A stretch of DNA of 32,852 bases, taken from NCBI GenBank assembly GCA_018457335.1, contig JAGYHI010000005.1, positions 1 to 32,852 of the forward strand, read 5' to 3'. The stretch comes from Candidatus Altimarinota bacterium. GTDB lineage: Bacteria > Patescibacteria > JAEDAM01 > BD1-5 > UBA2023. Under the pieces are notes generated by a model. It made no database searches, was not told where the DNA came from, and was given only the letters and a program-made list of their open reading frames with translations. Of this stretch, positions 9,974 to 19,351 are shown in pieces. Numbering within the stretch: the stretch's first letter is position 1; each line of letters begins with the position of its first letter. A program made the position numbers and the translations under genes.

Positions 9974-12292
9974 TTAAAGAGTATCGAAAAAGGTAAGATC
10001 AGAAAGTTTGATTTTTCATTTGAAGAGTTTTTTAGTATCGCCACCACTGTCAATCCATTGTTTTGTACGTATATAACCATCTACATATATTTTATCTTTC
10101 CAGTAAGTAGTACCTCAGTGTGTACTGTTTCCATCACAAAGTCATCGCTTGAGACGAAGTGTATGAGCAAAAATCTCTGAAAATGTTTTATGTGGGAAGA
10201 TTGATTTTATAAAATTTGCACTTTCTACAAATGACATTGTATCTATTTCTGATAAAACATAATAATTGAGATACATCGTGTCTTTTTGATATTTTTCTGG
10301 GAGAGATACGAGAGAATTATAGATAGCAAAACCTTCTTCATCGCCTAGATAGTATCCAGTTCCACTCTTGAGTATATTGAGTCCTTCTTTTTCACCAGCC
10401 AGATAGCGACGGAGGTGGGTTCCAATTTCATGATCGAGAATTGCTTGCATTTCTTTTTCTCGTATGACAGCTGTATGAGAAATATTTATTGTTGGCGTAT
10501 TGTTTTTATAAGAGATTGCCATCCTTGAAAATGTCGTCGTAGAAATATTTATTGGAATTTCACGAATATTTTTATTTTTTAGATATTCGGAAATTTGACT
10601 TGATATTTCATCTATTGAAAGGATTTTTCCAAGTATTTTGCGTTTTTCTTTGTTTCCTCCTTTTTGTTTTGAAAATACAATCTCTTTGGAGAGTGCTAAA
10701 TTTTCTTTATTAAAATCTCAAAAAAGTCGCATATTTGCTTCGTGCATTTTTTCATAATCCTGGAGTTGATAGGCTTCTATAAAAAATAATCTATCTTTAA
10801 TTTCATTGAGCTTTTCTTGATAGAGTGGCAAAAGGGGTTCTTTTTTAAGGTTTGGATTTTCTAAATATATTTCCATTTTTTTGATTTCATCTTTGAAAAA
10901 TTCGATACGTTGCTGGGAATATGTTTTATAAGTAAAAGTAGGATTATATTCAAAAGGATTTGCAAGGAAATTATCTTGTTCTTGATAATAATTTGTCGGT
11001 CGAAGAAGTCGAGAAATTGATATTTTTTTTCCAAGTACTTTCATATTTTCATCGAGCTGAAGGAGTTCTTCTGACCATTTTGCTGGTTTTGGAGTGATGT
11101 GTGAAACTCTTTTTGGATTAATAAGGCAATTTTCAAGATTATCTTGCCCTAAGATAATAGTCTTTTTTTCTGTTTCAAGTGTTGATTGTGAATGTATTTT
11201 GAGCTGTCATCATTTTGGGAGTTTGACAAAAAATTCATCTCAGAATTGTTTTCTAAGATCTGAAGAAATTTGTGTTTGTAGTTTATTTATATTAACTCGT
11301 AAATCAATTTCTTGCCCATTAATAGAAGCTTTTTGAGACAAAAATAAAATGTGTTTTCCTCCAATCGAACTGATAGTTTCTGTATGAAAAAGAGATTTTG
11401 CGAGTTCAACTCATTTTTCTGGCGATGTGACTTTTATTTTTTCGATTTGATTGAGTCTGGAAGCAAGTGGGACGAGGTTTACATTTTGGATTTCGAGTCA
11501 GCCACGAGCATTTATTTCGAGGAGTCTTGGTCCATTTTTTGTGATAACCCAGTCAAGAGCGAGGTATCCAAGGTTTGTATAAAGTTGGATTTGTGAAGAA
11601 AACAATAAAATATTATCCCAATAAGGAAGACTTGCATTTTGTAAAAATTCATAGCCTTTAGGAAAAGAATGCGTATAACTTTTACTGTGCTGAAAAAAGC
11701 TTGTAATGCTTCCTGTAGCAATATCAAGTCAAAGTCAGATACCTCACAAAGCAAGATTAGCTTTTCCATCAGAGAGCTCTGTTGGCATACGCACCATGGC
11801 AGTTACTGGGACATAATTGCAGATAATGAGTCGAATATCAGCAAGTCCGTGCCGACAAAATTTTGCAAATTCTTTTCATGGAATAAGCATTTCTTCGATA
11901 ACAACTGTATCTTTACCATGAATCGAAAATGCTCCTTGGAGTATATCAAGCATATGAAGCTCTAAGTCTTCAATCGACCATTCACGTCCACTCGCAATGT
12001 ATTTTCATTTTTTATTCTTCTTGACCACGAGAATTCATTTTCCTTTACTCCCCATGCTCGGCTTAATAACAAATGCATCAGCATTTATAGAATCAAGTGA
12101 AAAATTTTTAAGCTCTTGATGTGTTTTGATGATAGCATAATTTTGTGCAAAAGGAATTCCTCGAGGTTCGAGAAATTCTTTTGTTTTTATTTTATTGTCG
12201 GCAAGTTTAGTAAATTTTCATTTATTTTTGAGGCGGATATACTTGAGATTTCGAGCATTTTTTCCAAGTACACCGTGCGAGAACCATTTCAT
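9974..12292 (-). CDS. ATP-grasp alpha-L-glutamate ligase homologue fused to DUF1704/QEGLA metallopeptidase
   Basis: A single 772-residue frame with 16 UGA codons read as Gly. Residues 1-320: ATP-grasp ligase of the alpha-L-glutamate-ligase-related type, with GVLGKNARNLKYIR, the ATP loop KPSMGSKGKG (77-86), DIRLII, MPTELSDGKANL and EINARGGLEIQN; several of these glycines are UGA. Residues about 400-772: DUF1704 (the TIGR02421 QEGLA-motif family, related to MATCAP-type carboxypeptidases), with the zinc motif HEIGTH (621-626), EEGFA (652-656) in place of QEGLA, and a C-terminal YWKDKIYVDGY matching the family's KDxxYLxGY. As I recall, these two modules are usually separate genes. I infer a ligase/peptidase pair that adds and removes amino acids on an unknown target. 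The membrane partner is 13 nt downstream. Confidence 0.85.
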
Positions 12293-12321
12293 AAAAAAAT
12301 CAGTATTAAAATATACTGGAT

Positions 12322-12349
12322 ATTGTAGTTTCTTTTTATTTTTTGTCAA
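12322..12349 (-). promoter_or_regulatory. promoter of the ATP-grasp/7TM/metG/Nudix operon
   Basis: On the minus strand TTGACA (12344-12349) is separated by 16 nt from TACAAT (12322-12327). The start would fall near 12315, giving a leader of about 23 nt to the ATG at 12292. Confidence 0.75.
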
Positions 12350-12430
12350 TTTATTTTAGATAAAAATATCGTAATATTCTGATAAAATAAGAGTTTCTTG
12401 ATTTTTTTTAAAAAAAAGATGAAAAAAATA

Positions 12431-12458
12431 TTGACTTTTTCGAGAGTTTTCATATCAT
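12431..12458 (+). promoter_or_regulatory. tRNA-Asn promoter
   Basis: TTGACT (12431-12436), a 16-nt spacer, then TATCAT (12453-12458), 22 nt before the first base of the tRNA. Confidence 0.65.
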
Positions 12459-12480
12459 ACACAGCACTGACTCGTTATAT

Positions 12481-12555
12481 TCCTCGGTAGCTCAGCGGTA
12501 GAGCAATTGGCTGTTAACCAATAGGTCACTGGTTCGAATCCAGTCCGGGGAGCCA
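12481..12555 (+). tRNA. tRNA-Asn (GTT)
   Basis: A complete cloverleaf. The acceptor TCCTCGG pairs with CCGGGGA (one G-T pair), the D arm has AGCTCAGCGGTAGAGCA, the anticodon arm ATTGG/CCAAT encloses CTGTTAA with anticodon GTT, and the T arm CTGG-TTCGAAT-CCAG is standard. The discriminator is G and the CCA end is encoded (12553-12555). The GTT anticodon reads AAC/AAU, so it is tRNA-Asn and not the UCA-anticodon tRNA that would read UGA. Confidence 0.97.
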
Positions 12556-12564
12556 TCTAAATAT

Positions 12565-12597
12565 AAAAAAACTCATTCTTTATTGGATGAGTTTTTT
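12565..12597. terminator. bidirectional terminator after tRNA-Asn
   Basis: AAAAAACTCAT (12565-12575) and ATGAGTTTTTT (12587-12597) form a stem with an 11-nt loop. It ends the tRNA transcript on the plus strand and the membrane/beta-rich gene on the minus strand. Confidence 0.75.
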
Positions 12598-12615
12598 ATT
12601 TTGCTTTTATGTCTT

Positions 12616-14283
12616 TTATAGCTCTGCTATGTGCCAGCCAGTATCATCTTGCACCTCGATGAGTATCTTTCCATCATAGCCAAAAAATGGCTTCATTTTG
12701 ATGTTTTTCCAGATTTTTGGTAGGAGCTTTCAGCGCTTGTTTATCTGATATCCGTCATCTTTTTTTTGTATTATCATAAAATATTCAGGGTGGGTGACAT
12801 CAAAGAAAAAGTGCAGGTTTTGGGCGTCTTGTAAATCATAAGGAAGTGTTCTATGTGTGATTAATTTTTTAGTATTGCGATATATTTGCCATTTTTCATT
12901 TTTGAAACCCATGAAAATCACACCATTTTCATCAGCTTCGAGTTGTGGTTGGAGGATTTGTTTAAAACCACAAAGTTCTCATTGGTATCGGGTTATGATA
13001 CATATATTTTTCTCACCTGGATATTTTGCAAAAAAAACATACCCATCATCATCATTTTGCAAAAAAGCTCTCAGAAGAGTGCCGTATTTTTTTGTGGTTG
13101 CATTATTATTAAAATATACCGAAAAAGTATCATCATCATTTTTTTTAGTATACCATACATTTTTACCATTACTAAAGAAATGTACGGGCACAAATTCTTC
13201 TGATCCATCAAAAAGAGTACCGTTTTTATATATTTGATACTCATTGTCCCTATTTTTCTTAGCAAGAAGAATGATGCTACCTGTTTTTTCATCGATTGCA
13301 TATTTTCTGATATGAAAAAATTCTACCAAAAATGGAGTGGTATTTTTGTAGAGTGTTTGTCGAGATTTATCGGCCCCAATCCAGTATATATCATCTTTTT
13401 TTTCCTGTACACTGAGGATAGTTTGATAGGGGAGTTCCAAGGTGAGTAGGGCGCCTGACTGCGTTAAGACATAGGTTTTATCTTCACTACTAGAGATGAT
13501 ATGTCGATCTGAGAAGTAATGTATTTTACTATGTTTTTTATTTTTTAACAAAAGATCGTCCCCCTGAATGATAAAGTTTGCATTTCTTGTATAAAAAATT
13601 TGATCTGGAAAAGTTTTAGAAATATTTCTTTTTGGATATTGTATATAGCCAGTAGCAGTTTTTCCGATAAAACTGATCTGATCTTTTGATCTTGTAAAAG
13701 TAAAATTATCGATTTTTTGAAAAGCAGGGGAGAGTGTGACTCCACTTTGAGTCTGTATAGTCTCTTTGTTAAAAGTTTTTTCGAGGATGTGACTCGATTT
13801 ATAAGTGTTTACTTGAGAAATATAAATAATTACTGCTGTAATTATCGTAAGTACAAGGGTTCATGATACACTAATTATCGTATCAAAAAATTTATACGGA
13901 TACTGACTTGAGTGTCTTTTTATGATATGTATACCATATATGAGTGTTATGAATCCGACTCATAAAAATATCCATCACCATGAGAGAGAATTCATATACT
14001 GTCCCCGATTTGACTGGACAAAGCCACCAAGTGTCAAAAATAGGAAAACAATCACATGAATCAGTATAATTATTCCTATGATTTTTGCAGCCTGACGTAA
14101 ATGAAATCATGCACATAAAAACAAAAGAATATTCAATCCTAGGAAGCTATATGTCAAAAAAGATAAATTTGTCATAGCATAAGGAATTCCACTTATAGAA
14201 GCACTTTCTACTCATGGAGCGAGCATAGCAGTGAAAAAACTCAGCACCGCAAGCATAACTATATGTGTATATGAAAAAAACAT
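12616..14283 (-). CDS. membrane protein with C-terminal propeller-like region
   Basis: A 555-residue protein continuous with seven UGA codons read as Gly. The N-terminal 180 residues contain five hydrophobic helices, with very few charges between them. The remaining 370 residues are a series of short beta-type units with repeated pattern 'aromatic-Asn/Lys-Asn-Gly-Thr' (YKNGTLFDG, VWYTKKNDDDTF, WQIYRNTKKL), which suggests a beta-propeller or WG-like repeat domain, but no catalytic motif is visible. I do not recognise the family. The C-terminal domain has very few UGA codons (two in about 370 codons) compared with the membrane half. It lies 115 nt after serS, with the serS terminator in between, so it is probably transcribed separately. 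Confidence 0.75.
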
Positions 14284-14353
14284 AGATTTTCTTAAAGAAG
14301 CTGTTTATATAGTACTTATTTTTTAAAAAATGTAAATAGTTTTTCAAGATTTT

Positions 14354-14386
14354 AAAAAAATCCTTAACAAAAGATTAAGGATTTTT
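14354..14386 (-). terminator. serS terminator
   Basis: TCCTTAA (14361-14367) pairs with TTAAGGA (14375-14381) around a 7-nt loop. The A-run at 14354-14360 gives the U-tract for minus-strand transcription, and it begins 13 nt after the serS stop codon. Confidence 0.8.
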
Positions 14387-14398
14387 AGTAAAAAGGAA

Positions 14399-15658
14399 TT
14401 ATATCTCTGTTTTTCCACCCATAAATGGTACGAGAACTTCTGGGATTTTAACATTTCCTTCGGCTGTTTGGTAGTTTTCGATAATAGCAATCAAACATCG
14501 TCCAATAGCAGTGACGGTTCCATTGAGCGTGTGTGCAAAAACCGTTTCATTTTCGTTGTTTTTACATTTGATACCGAGTCGTCGACTTTGAAATTCTCCG
14601 ACATTTGAACAACTCGTCACTTCACGATATTTGTTTTGTCCTGGCATCCAAGCCTCGAGATCGTATTTTTTCATCGCAGGATTTCCGAGGTCACCACTGG
14701 CGATATTGACTTTTTGGTATGGAATACCGAGGTCTTCCCAGACTTCTTGCTCGACTCCAGACATAAAATCATGCATTTTTTTTGAGTCTTCTGGTTTACA
14801 GAAAGTGACCATTTCTACTTTATCAAATTGATGTCCGCGTAGGATTCCTTTCATATCTTTTCCAGCGCTTCCAGCCTCTCGTCGGAAGCAGGCACTGTAT
14901 GCAACATATTTTTTTGGCTCTGAAAGGTCGAGTGTTTCCCCCATATGATAGCTGGTTACAGGGACTTCACTGGTACCGACAAGATAGAGGTCATCATCTC
15001 ATGGGTTGACCGCGTAGATACCATCTTCGTCTGCTGGGAAAAATCCAGTTCCAAACATCGCTTTTTCTCGTACGAGTACTGGTGGGAGAATCGGAGTAAA
15101 CCCTTTTGAAATAAGTTTTGTAATTGCAAAATTCATAATCGCCATCTGCAAAAGGACGACATCTCCTTTGAGGTACCAGAATCGTGCCCCAGAAACCTCA
15201 GATCCTTTTTCAGTGTCGATCCAGTCTTTTGCTGCACCGATTTCGTAGTGAGCTTTCGGTTCAAAATCAAATTTTGTCTTTTCTCAGAAAGTGTATTCGA
15301 CCACGCCATCATCCTCTGTTGGTCCGATAGCAGTCGTCTCATCAAGGAGATTTGGAAATTTATAGTATTCTGTTTTCCAGTTAGCCTCGATTTCGTTTTG
15401 TTCTTCTTCGAGGACTTTTAGATCATCTGATACTTTCTTCATTTCCGCGATTTTTGCAGGTTTTTCGTCGTTTGAGAGGGTAGGAATTTCTTTACTGACT
15501 GTATTTTTGAGAGCGCGAAGCTCATCAGTTTTGATGATAAGCTGTGTTCGTTTTTTGTCAAGCTCAAGAAAGGCTTCGACATCGAGTTTCATATTTCGTT
15601 TTTGGATGATATCCTTTACGAGTTCAGGGTTATTTCGGATGATTTTTATATCAAGCAT
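14399..15658 (-). CDS. serS: seryl-tRNA synthetase
   Basis: A 419-residue class II synthetase of normal length. The N-terminal coiled-coil arm (about residues 25-100, Lys/Glu-rich) binds the long arm of tRNA-Ser. The core shows YEIGAAKDWIDTE, motif 2 FRREAGSAGKDMKGILRGHQF, the segment ASGDLGNPAMKKYDLEAWMPGQ, and motif 3 LNGTVTAIGRCLIAIIENYQ. Two UGA codons occur: one in VVEYTF-Gly-EKTKFDFEP, where the family has an almost invariant Gly-Glu, and one in VNP-Gly-DDDLYLVGTSEV. Both support UGA=Gly. The upstream leader contains a UUCG-capped hairpin and TTTTTTAA at 15671-15678, 12 nt before the start. Confidence 0.97.
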
Positions 15659-15716
15659 AATTAAGTATTTTTAAAAAATAAAAGAAAAATAAGAAAAATT
15701 AAGAACTTAAAACATG

Positions 15717-15730
15717 TATCCCCGAAGGGA
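15717..15730 (-). promoter_or_regulatory. UUCG-capped hairpin in the serS leader
   Basis: On the minus strand CCC-TTCG-GGG forms a short stem with the very stable UUCG tetraloop, about 60 nt before the serS start. It is not followed by a U-tract, so it is not a terminator; it could protect or structure the leader. I see no T-box features. Confidence 0.4.
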
Positions 15731-15877
15731 AAAATTACAAAAAATCATCGATGCAATTCTACGAAAAATAGTATACATAAGAATACTGTATATAAAATAT
15801 ACCGTTTAGTATATAGAAATGAATAAATTTTTCAAATTTTTTTAAAAAACTCTAAAAAAATTATTATATTTTACATT

Positions 15878-16216
15878 TTAAAGCATTGTATTTGTGGCTT
15901 CTCGATTTGCTTTCCATTCTCTAAATTCCTTTTCTGCTTGTTTTCTTTGAGCTCGATAGTCTTCAAAAAAAGTATCATCAAGTCCATATTCTTCTAAAAA
16001 ATCTTGTCGTGTATTTTTCCAAGCGGTTGCATGGGCTCCGAGCTCACATATATGGAGGCTTTCTTCATTTTCATCAGGAGCAAGAGAGATAGTCTCATTA
16101 GTTGGATGTGTATTACTAAAATCGCAATCTGTCATAACAACACGACCATCTTGATATATGGCATCATAATTAAACTCAGAATTTTTCTGAGTATTTTTTT
16201 TATCTTGTGAAGACAT
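15878..16216 (-). CDS. small acidic protein of unknown function
   Basis: A 112-residue soluble protein with a polar, Lys/Asn-rich N-terminus and an acidic middle (APDENEES). The C-terminal 45 residues are charged and probably helical (DFLEEYG to EFREWKANRE). There is no signal peptide, membrane span or known motif, and no in-frame UGA. I do not recognise the family. It has its own well-formed promoter with a palindrome around the -10 box, and it is divergent from the recX-like gene, so the two may share control. It ends with TAA and no clear terminator. Confidence 0.65.
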   Translation of the reverse strand: MSSQDKKNTQKNSEFNYDAIYQDGRVVMTDCDFSNTHPTNETISLAPDENEESLHICELGAHATAWKNTRQDFLEEYGLDDTFFEDYRAQRKQAEKEFREWKANREATNTML

Positions 16217-16231
16217 ATAAGTAAATAGATA

Positions 16232-16253
16232 AGTATACGCTTATCAGTATACT
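16232..16253. promoter_or_regulatory. operator-like palindrome over the -10 box
   Basis: AGTATAC (16232-16238) and GTATACT (16247-16253) are perfect inverted repeats separated by 8 nt. The right half contains the -10 box of the small acidic protein gene, the position expected for a repressor site. The motif also works as a -10 on either strand, so it may simply be paired promoters. Confidence 0.4.
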
Positions 16254-16274
16254 CGTATTTATATATTTTGTCAA
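16246..16274 (-). promoter_or_regulatory. promoter of the small acidic protein gene
   Basis: On the minus strand TTGACA (16269-16274), a 17-nt spacer and TATACT (16246-16251) match the sigma-70-type consensus closely. The expected start near 16239 gives a leader of about 23 nt. Confidence 0.8.
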
Positions 16275-16404
16275 TTTTTCTCTTTATTTTTTGTATACAA
16301 AATTTATAAATACAAATATTCGCAAATAAAACAGATTTTATCATAATAAAGTTTGTATTCTCTGAAAATATAAATATAATCAATGTATACATTTTTCTCT
16401 TTTT

Positions 16405-16974
16405 ATGAGTATACAATCTAAAATAAAGAATTACATCGCTCGCTATGCTCCATCATACAAAAAACTTTTTACTTATCTTGAAAAAAAGCGTGTAGAAGAC
16501 CCAAAAGACTTTATTGCGAAAATTGGCTATAAGGAAACTATGATGCTTGATGCCTGGCTTAATACCTTTATAAATCAATGAAAGTCGATACAAGAAATCA
16601 AAATAAAACTTTATAAAAAAGAGTTTGAAAAAGAGAATATAGAGAAATATGTAAATATGTATATTTCACATTTACAAGATTGGGTGCAATATGAAGAAAA
16701 AATCAGACAAAAAATCGAAACTTTTATTTATCGCAAAAAGTCGCAAAAAGAAATACAGATGCTTTTGCAAGGGCAGTTCCCTTATTTTTCAGAAGAAATC
16801 AAGGAAATACTCCCGGAATATAATGATAATTCTAGTTTTGATTTCTATGTGCAAAAATATGCAATAAAATATAATACAGAAACTTTTGAATGAAAACAAA
16901 AATATATACAAGCCTTGATGCGACGCGGATTTGAGTATAAAAAAATCCAAGATTCACTCGATAAAGATTTGTAA
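16405..16974 (+). CDS. RecX-like regulatory protein
   Basis: A 189-residue, highly charged, all-helical protein with two UGA codons read as Gly. It has the layout of RecX, the RecA modulator: repeated three-helix units, with FINQGKSIQEIKIKLYKK resembling the RecX 'fv.....G...I...L' unit, and the C-terminal YIQALMRRGFEYKKIQDSLD matching the typical ending with RRGF followed by I and L at helix spacing. It lies 59 nt upstream of radA, another recombination gene, which supports a DNA-repair setting. Sequence similarity is weak by eye, so the name is given as '-like'. Its stop codon lies inside the -35 box of the radA promoter. Confidence 0.6.
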
Positions 16975-16996
16975 GAATACATTTTTTTCGTATACT
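16969..16996 (+). promoter_or_regulatory. radA promoter overlapping the recX-like stop
   Basis: TTGTAA (16969-16974) contains the TAA stop of the upstream gene; after a 16-nt spacer comes TATACT (16991-16996). The start near 17003 leaves a 30-nt leader with TTTTTTAA at 17021-17028. Confidence 0.65.
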
Positions 16997-17033
16997 TACT
17001 ATCAAATTTATTGTACTTAATTTTTTAAAAAAT

Positions 17034-18350
17034 ATGTTTCACTGTACTTCTTGTAAAGGAAAAACACCTCGATGGGCAGGAAAGTGTCCTCAGTGTAATG
17101 AGTGGAATACACTCGAGGAAATAAAAGATATCACCCCAAATAAATCATCCATTTCTGGAAAAATACGCGAAACTCATACAATTGACTCAGGAGCGACCCT
17201 TAAAGATACACGGTATCCGAGTAGTTCTGGTGAGCTTGATACGGTACTTGGTGGCGGACTTTCTCGTGGTTCGCTTGTTTTGCTTTCTGGTGAACCAGGA
17301 ATCGGGAAATCGACGCTCGCCCTCCAGATGAGCCAATGGTATGCGACTAAAGATCTAAAAATCCTCTACGTATCGGGCGAAGAACATAGATCGCAGATAT
17401 CAGCTCGGGCTCATAGACTCGGAGTTGATCATGAAAATATTCATTTGTTGACAGAGAGTGATTTTGATGATATTTTTCGATCTATCGAGGGGAGCGATGC
17501 TGACATTGTGATTATTGACTCACTTTCTGTGCTTTCATCTTCTTCTTTGGATGGGGCTTCTGGGAGTATTTCTCAGATTCGACTGATGACGGAGAGTTGC
17601 ATGCAGTTGGCAAAAAAATCAGAAAAATCGATTATTTTGATAGGACACATCACAAAAGATGGTTCGATTGGTGGACCAAAATCCCTCGAACACTTGGTTG
17701 ATGTGGTACTTTTTCTCGAAGGAGTGCGCACTGAAAATTATCGGATTCTTCGGTCATTTAAAAATCGATTTTGACCGACGGATGAGGTGGGGATTTTCCG
17801 AATGGAATCAAAAGGGCTCATCGATATGCCAAATCCTGGAATGGAGTTTATCGAGCCAGAAAATTTCAATCTCCCTGGAAGTGCTCTTACACTGACACTC
17901 GAATGAAATCGTCCAATTTTGATAGAGATAGAGGCATTGACGACTTCTACAAAATTTGGCTATCCAAAACGCTCTGCACGAGGTATCGTCTGAGGAAAAC
18001 TCGATCTCCTTATTGCGGTAATGTCAAAATTTGCAAAAGTAAAACTTGATAGTTATGATGTCTATCTCAATGTGGCGCGGGGACTGAAAATCACAGAGCC
18101 GGGAGTAGATTTAGCTTGTATCTGAGCTTTACAGAGTGCAAAAAAAGGCAATTCTAATGGGAAAACGCTTTTTTTCTGAGAAGTATCTTTGACAGGGGTT
18201 GTAAAAAATGTTTTTTTACTCGAAAAGCGTCTATATGAAGCGAAAAAGCTCGGTTTCGAAACAGCATATATTCCAGATTCTTTTCAAGGAAAAGTGCCAA
18301 AATGATTGAAAGTAATTCGAGTGAAGCGTATTAACGATTTGGGGGTGTAA
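17034..18350 (+). CDS. radA: DNA repair protein RadA (Sms)
   Basis: A 438-residue RecA-like ATPase that helps branch migration in recombination. The N-terminal zinc finger uses C4, C7, C18 and C21 (CTSC, CPQC). Walker A is GEPGIGKST (86-94), Walker B lies in DIVIIDSLSVL, and the RadA signature KNRFG is at 243-247. The C-terminal Lon-like domain follows (LNVARGLKITEPGVDLA, FFGEVSLTG, LKVIRVKRI). Six UGA codons are in frame; those at KNRF-Gly, LE-Gly-NRP, FF-Gly-EVSL and VPK-Gly-LKV fall on family-conserved glycines. This is the clearest internal proof of UGA=Gly. With a standard code the gene would be cut at residue 246, losing the whole C-terminal domain. Confidence 0.97.
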
Positions 18351-18367
18351 TTTTTTGAAGATAATCC

Positions 18368-18395
18368 TTGATTTTTTTAGATATTTTTGTATGAT
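18368..18395 (+). promoter_or_regulatory. promoter of the exported protein gene at 18431
   Basis: TTGATT (18368-18373), a 16-nt spacer and TATGAT (18390-18395), with the start expected near 18402, about 29 nt before the ATG. Confidence 0.5.
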
Positions 18396-18430
18396 GTTTG
18401 TATATTCCTTGATTTTCTTTTTTTATTTTT

Positions 18431-19288
18431 ATGAAACGAGTTCATTTTCTTTTATTTTCCATCATTGTCTTTACTTTTTCAGTATCGCAAACTTTTGCAA
18501 ATATAGAAAATGTTCAAGAAAATCAGAAAACCTCTTTTTTGCAAATCCTCAATCCCTTTTGGCAAGTTCCTAAACTTGATTCTACACCGTCTATATTCAC
18601 GATTAATTTACCGATTGAAAATACAGGAAAAGTGAGTATTATCCCAACTGGAAAGATTACGATTCTTAATGAAAATGGCGAGCAAGTTAAAAATATTGCT
18701 ATCGATGGAAAGCGTGATGATTTTGGAAACTTAATCGAGCAAAAAATTGTTGACTATATCCCTATCAATCCAGAAGGACAAAAAGTGCCCGCTGGTCAGA
18801 GTCTTGATATTAAAGTAAAATGGAAAGGAATTGCTCAGAAAACTGAAAATGAAGGGATTTCGACAATCGAATTTCTATCAATTATGCCAAACAGTCAAAA
18901 AGTACCAAAATTTTCCTTTTGGGAAAAGCTGATTACAATTGAACATTATAAAAATTTTATAGCCCGGGTAGATATTGAGTATAAAGACTTATGATTGGGG
19001 AATATTTTGCAGAAATCCATAAATTTTCCAATCCAAATTTCATATTTGGAGATTAAAAAACAGATAAATTGGAGTTTTATTTTTATTGTAATTTGAGGAA
19101 TTTTTCTCTTTTTTGGGATTTTAATTCCAGGGCATCGTGAGAGGGTAAAAGAGAAAAATAAAGAAGCTATTAAAAATCTCGAAAAAGATACAAAAGAAGT
19201 ACTCTCAAAGATCAAGAAAAAATCTAAGTCAAGTGGCACGAAAAAAATGCAGAAGAAAGTGAAAAAAATTAAAAAATTATCAAATTAA
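18431..19288 (+). CDS. exported beta-domain protein with C-terminal membrane anchor
   Basis: A 285-residue protein with two UGA codons read as Gly. A signal peptide (VHFLLFSIIVFTFSVSQTFA) precedes an extracytoplasmic beta domain of about 170 residues containing PIENTGKVSIIPTGKITILN and KVPAGQSLDIKVKWKG. This pattern is similar to the DUF916/WxL-interacting type of surface-protein chaperone domain. One transmembrane helix (near residues 212-232) is followed by a cytoplasmic tail that is almost entirely Lys/Glu/Ser and ends in a poly-basic stretch. I infer a surface-anchored structural or binding protein. The DUF916 resemblance is tentative. Confidence 0.7.
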
Positions 19289-19302
19289 AATGTAATAACA
19301 AT

Positions 19303-19335
19303 AAAAAAATCTTTCCAAATTGGAAAGATTTTTTT
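19303..19335. terminator. bidirectional terminator between convergent genes
   Basis: A7, then TCTTTCCA (19310-19317), loop AAT, TGGAAAGA (19321-19328) and T7. The perfect stem with A/T tracts on both sides serves the exported protein gene (+) and the second Tmk paralogue (-). Confidence 0.9.
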
Positions 19336-19351
19336 AGTAAAGTAGTATTTT

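Noticed and set aside
12857..13301. Several plus-strand frames opposite the membrane/beta-rich gene
   Set aside because: They have no start signals and odd Phe/Ile/Ser-rich composition typical of antisense shadows.
15659..15877. T-box or amino-acid riboswitch in the serS leader
   Set aside because: Only a short UUCG hairpin is visible; there is no specifier loop, T-box sequence or terminator/antiterminator pair.
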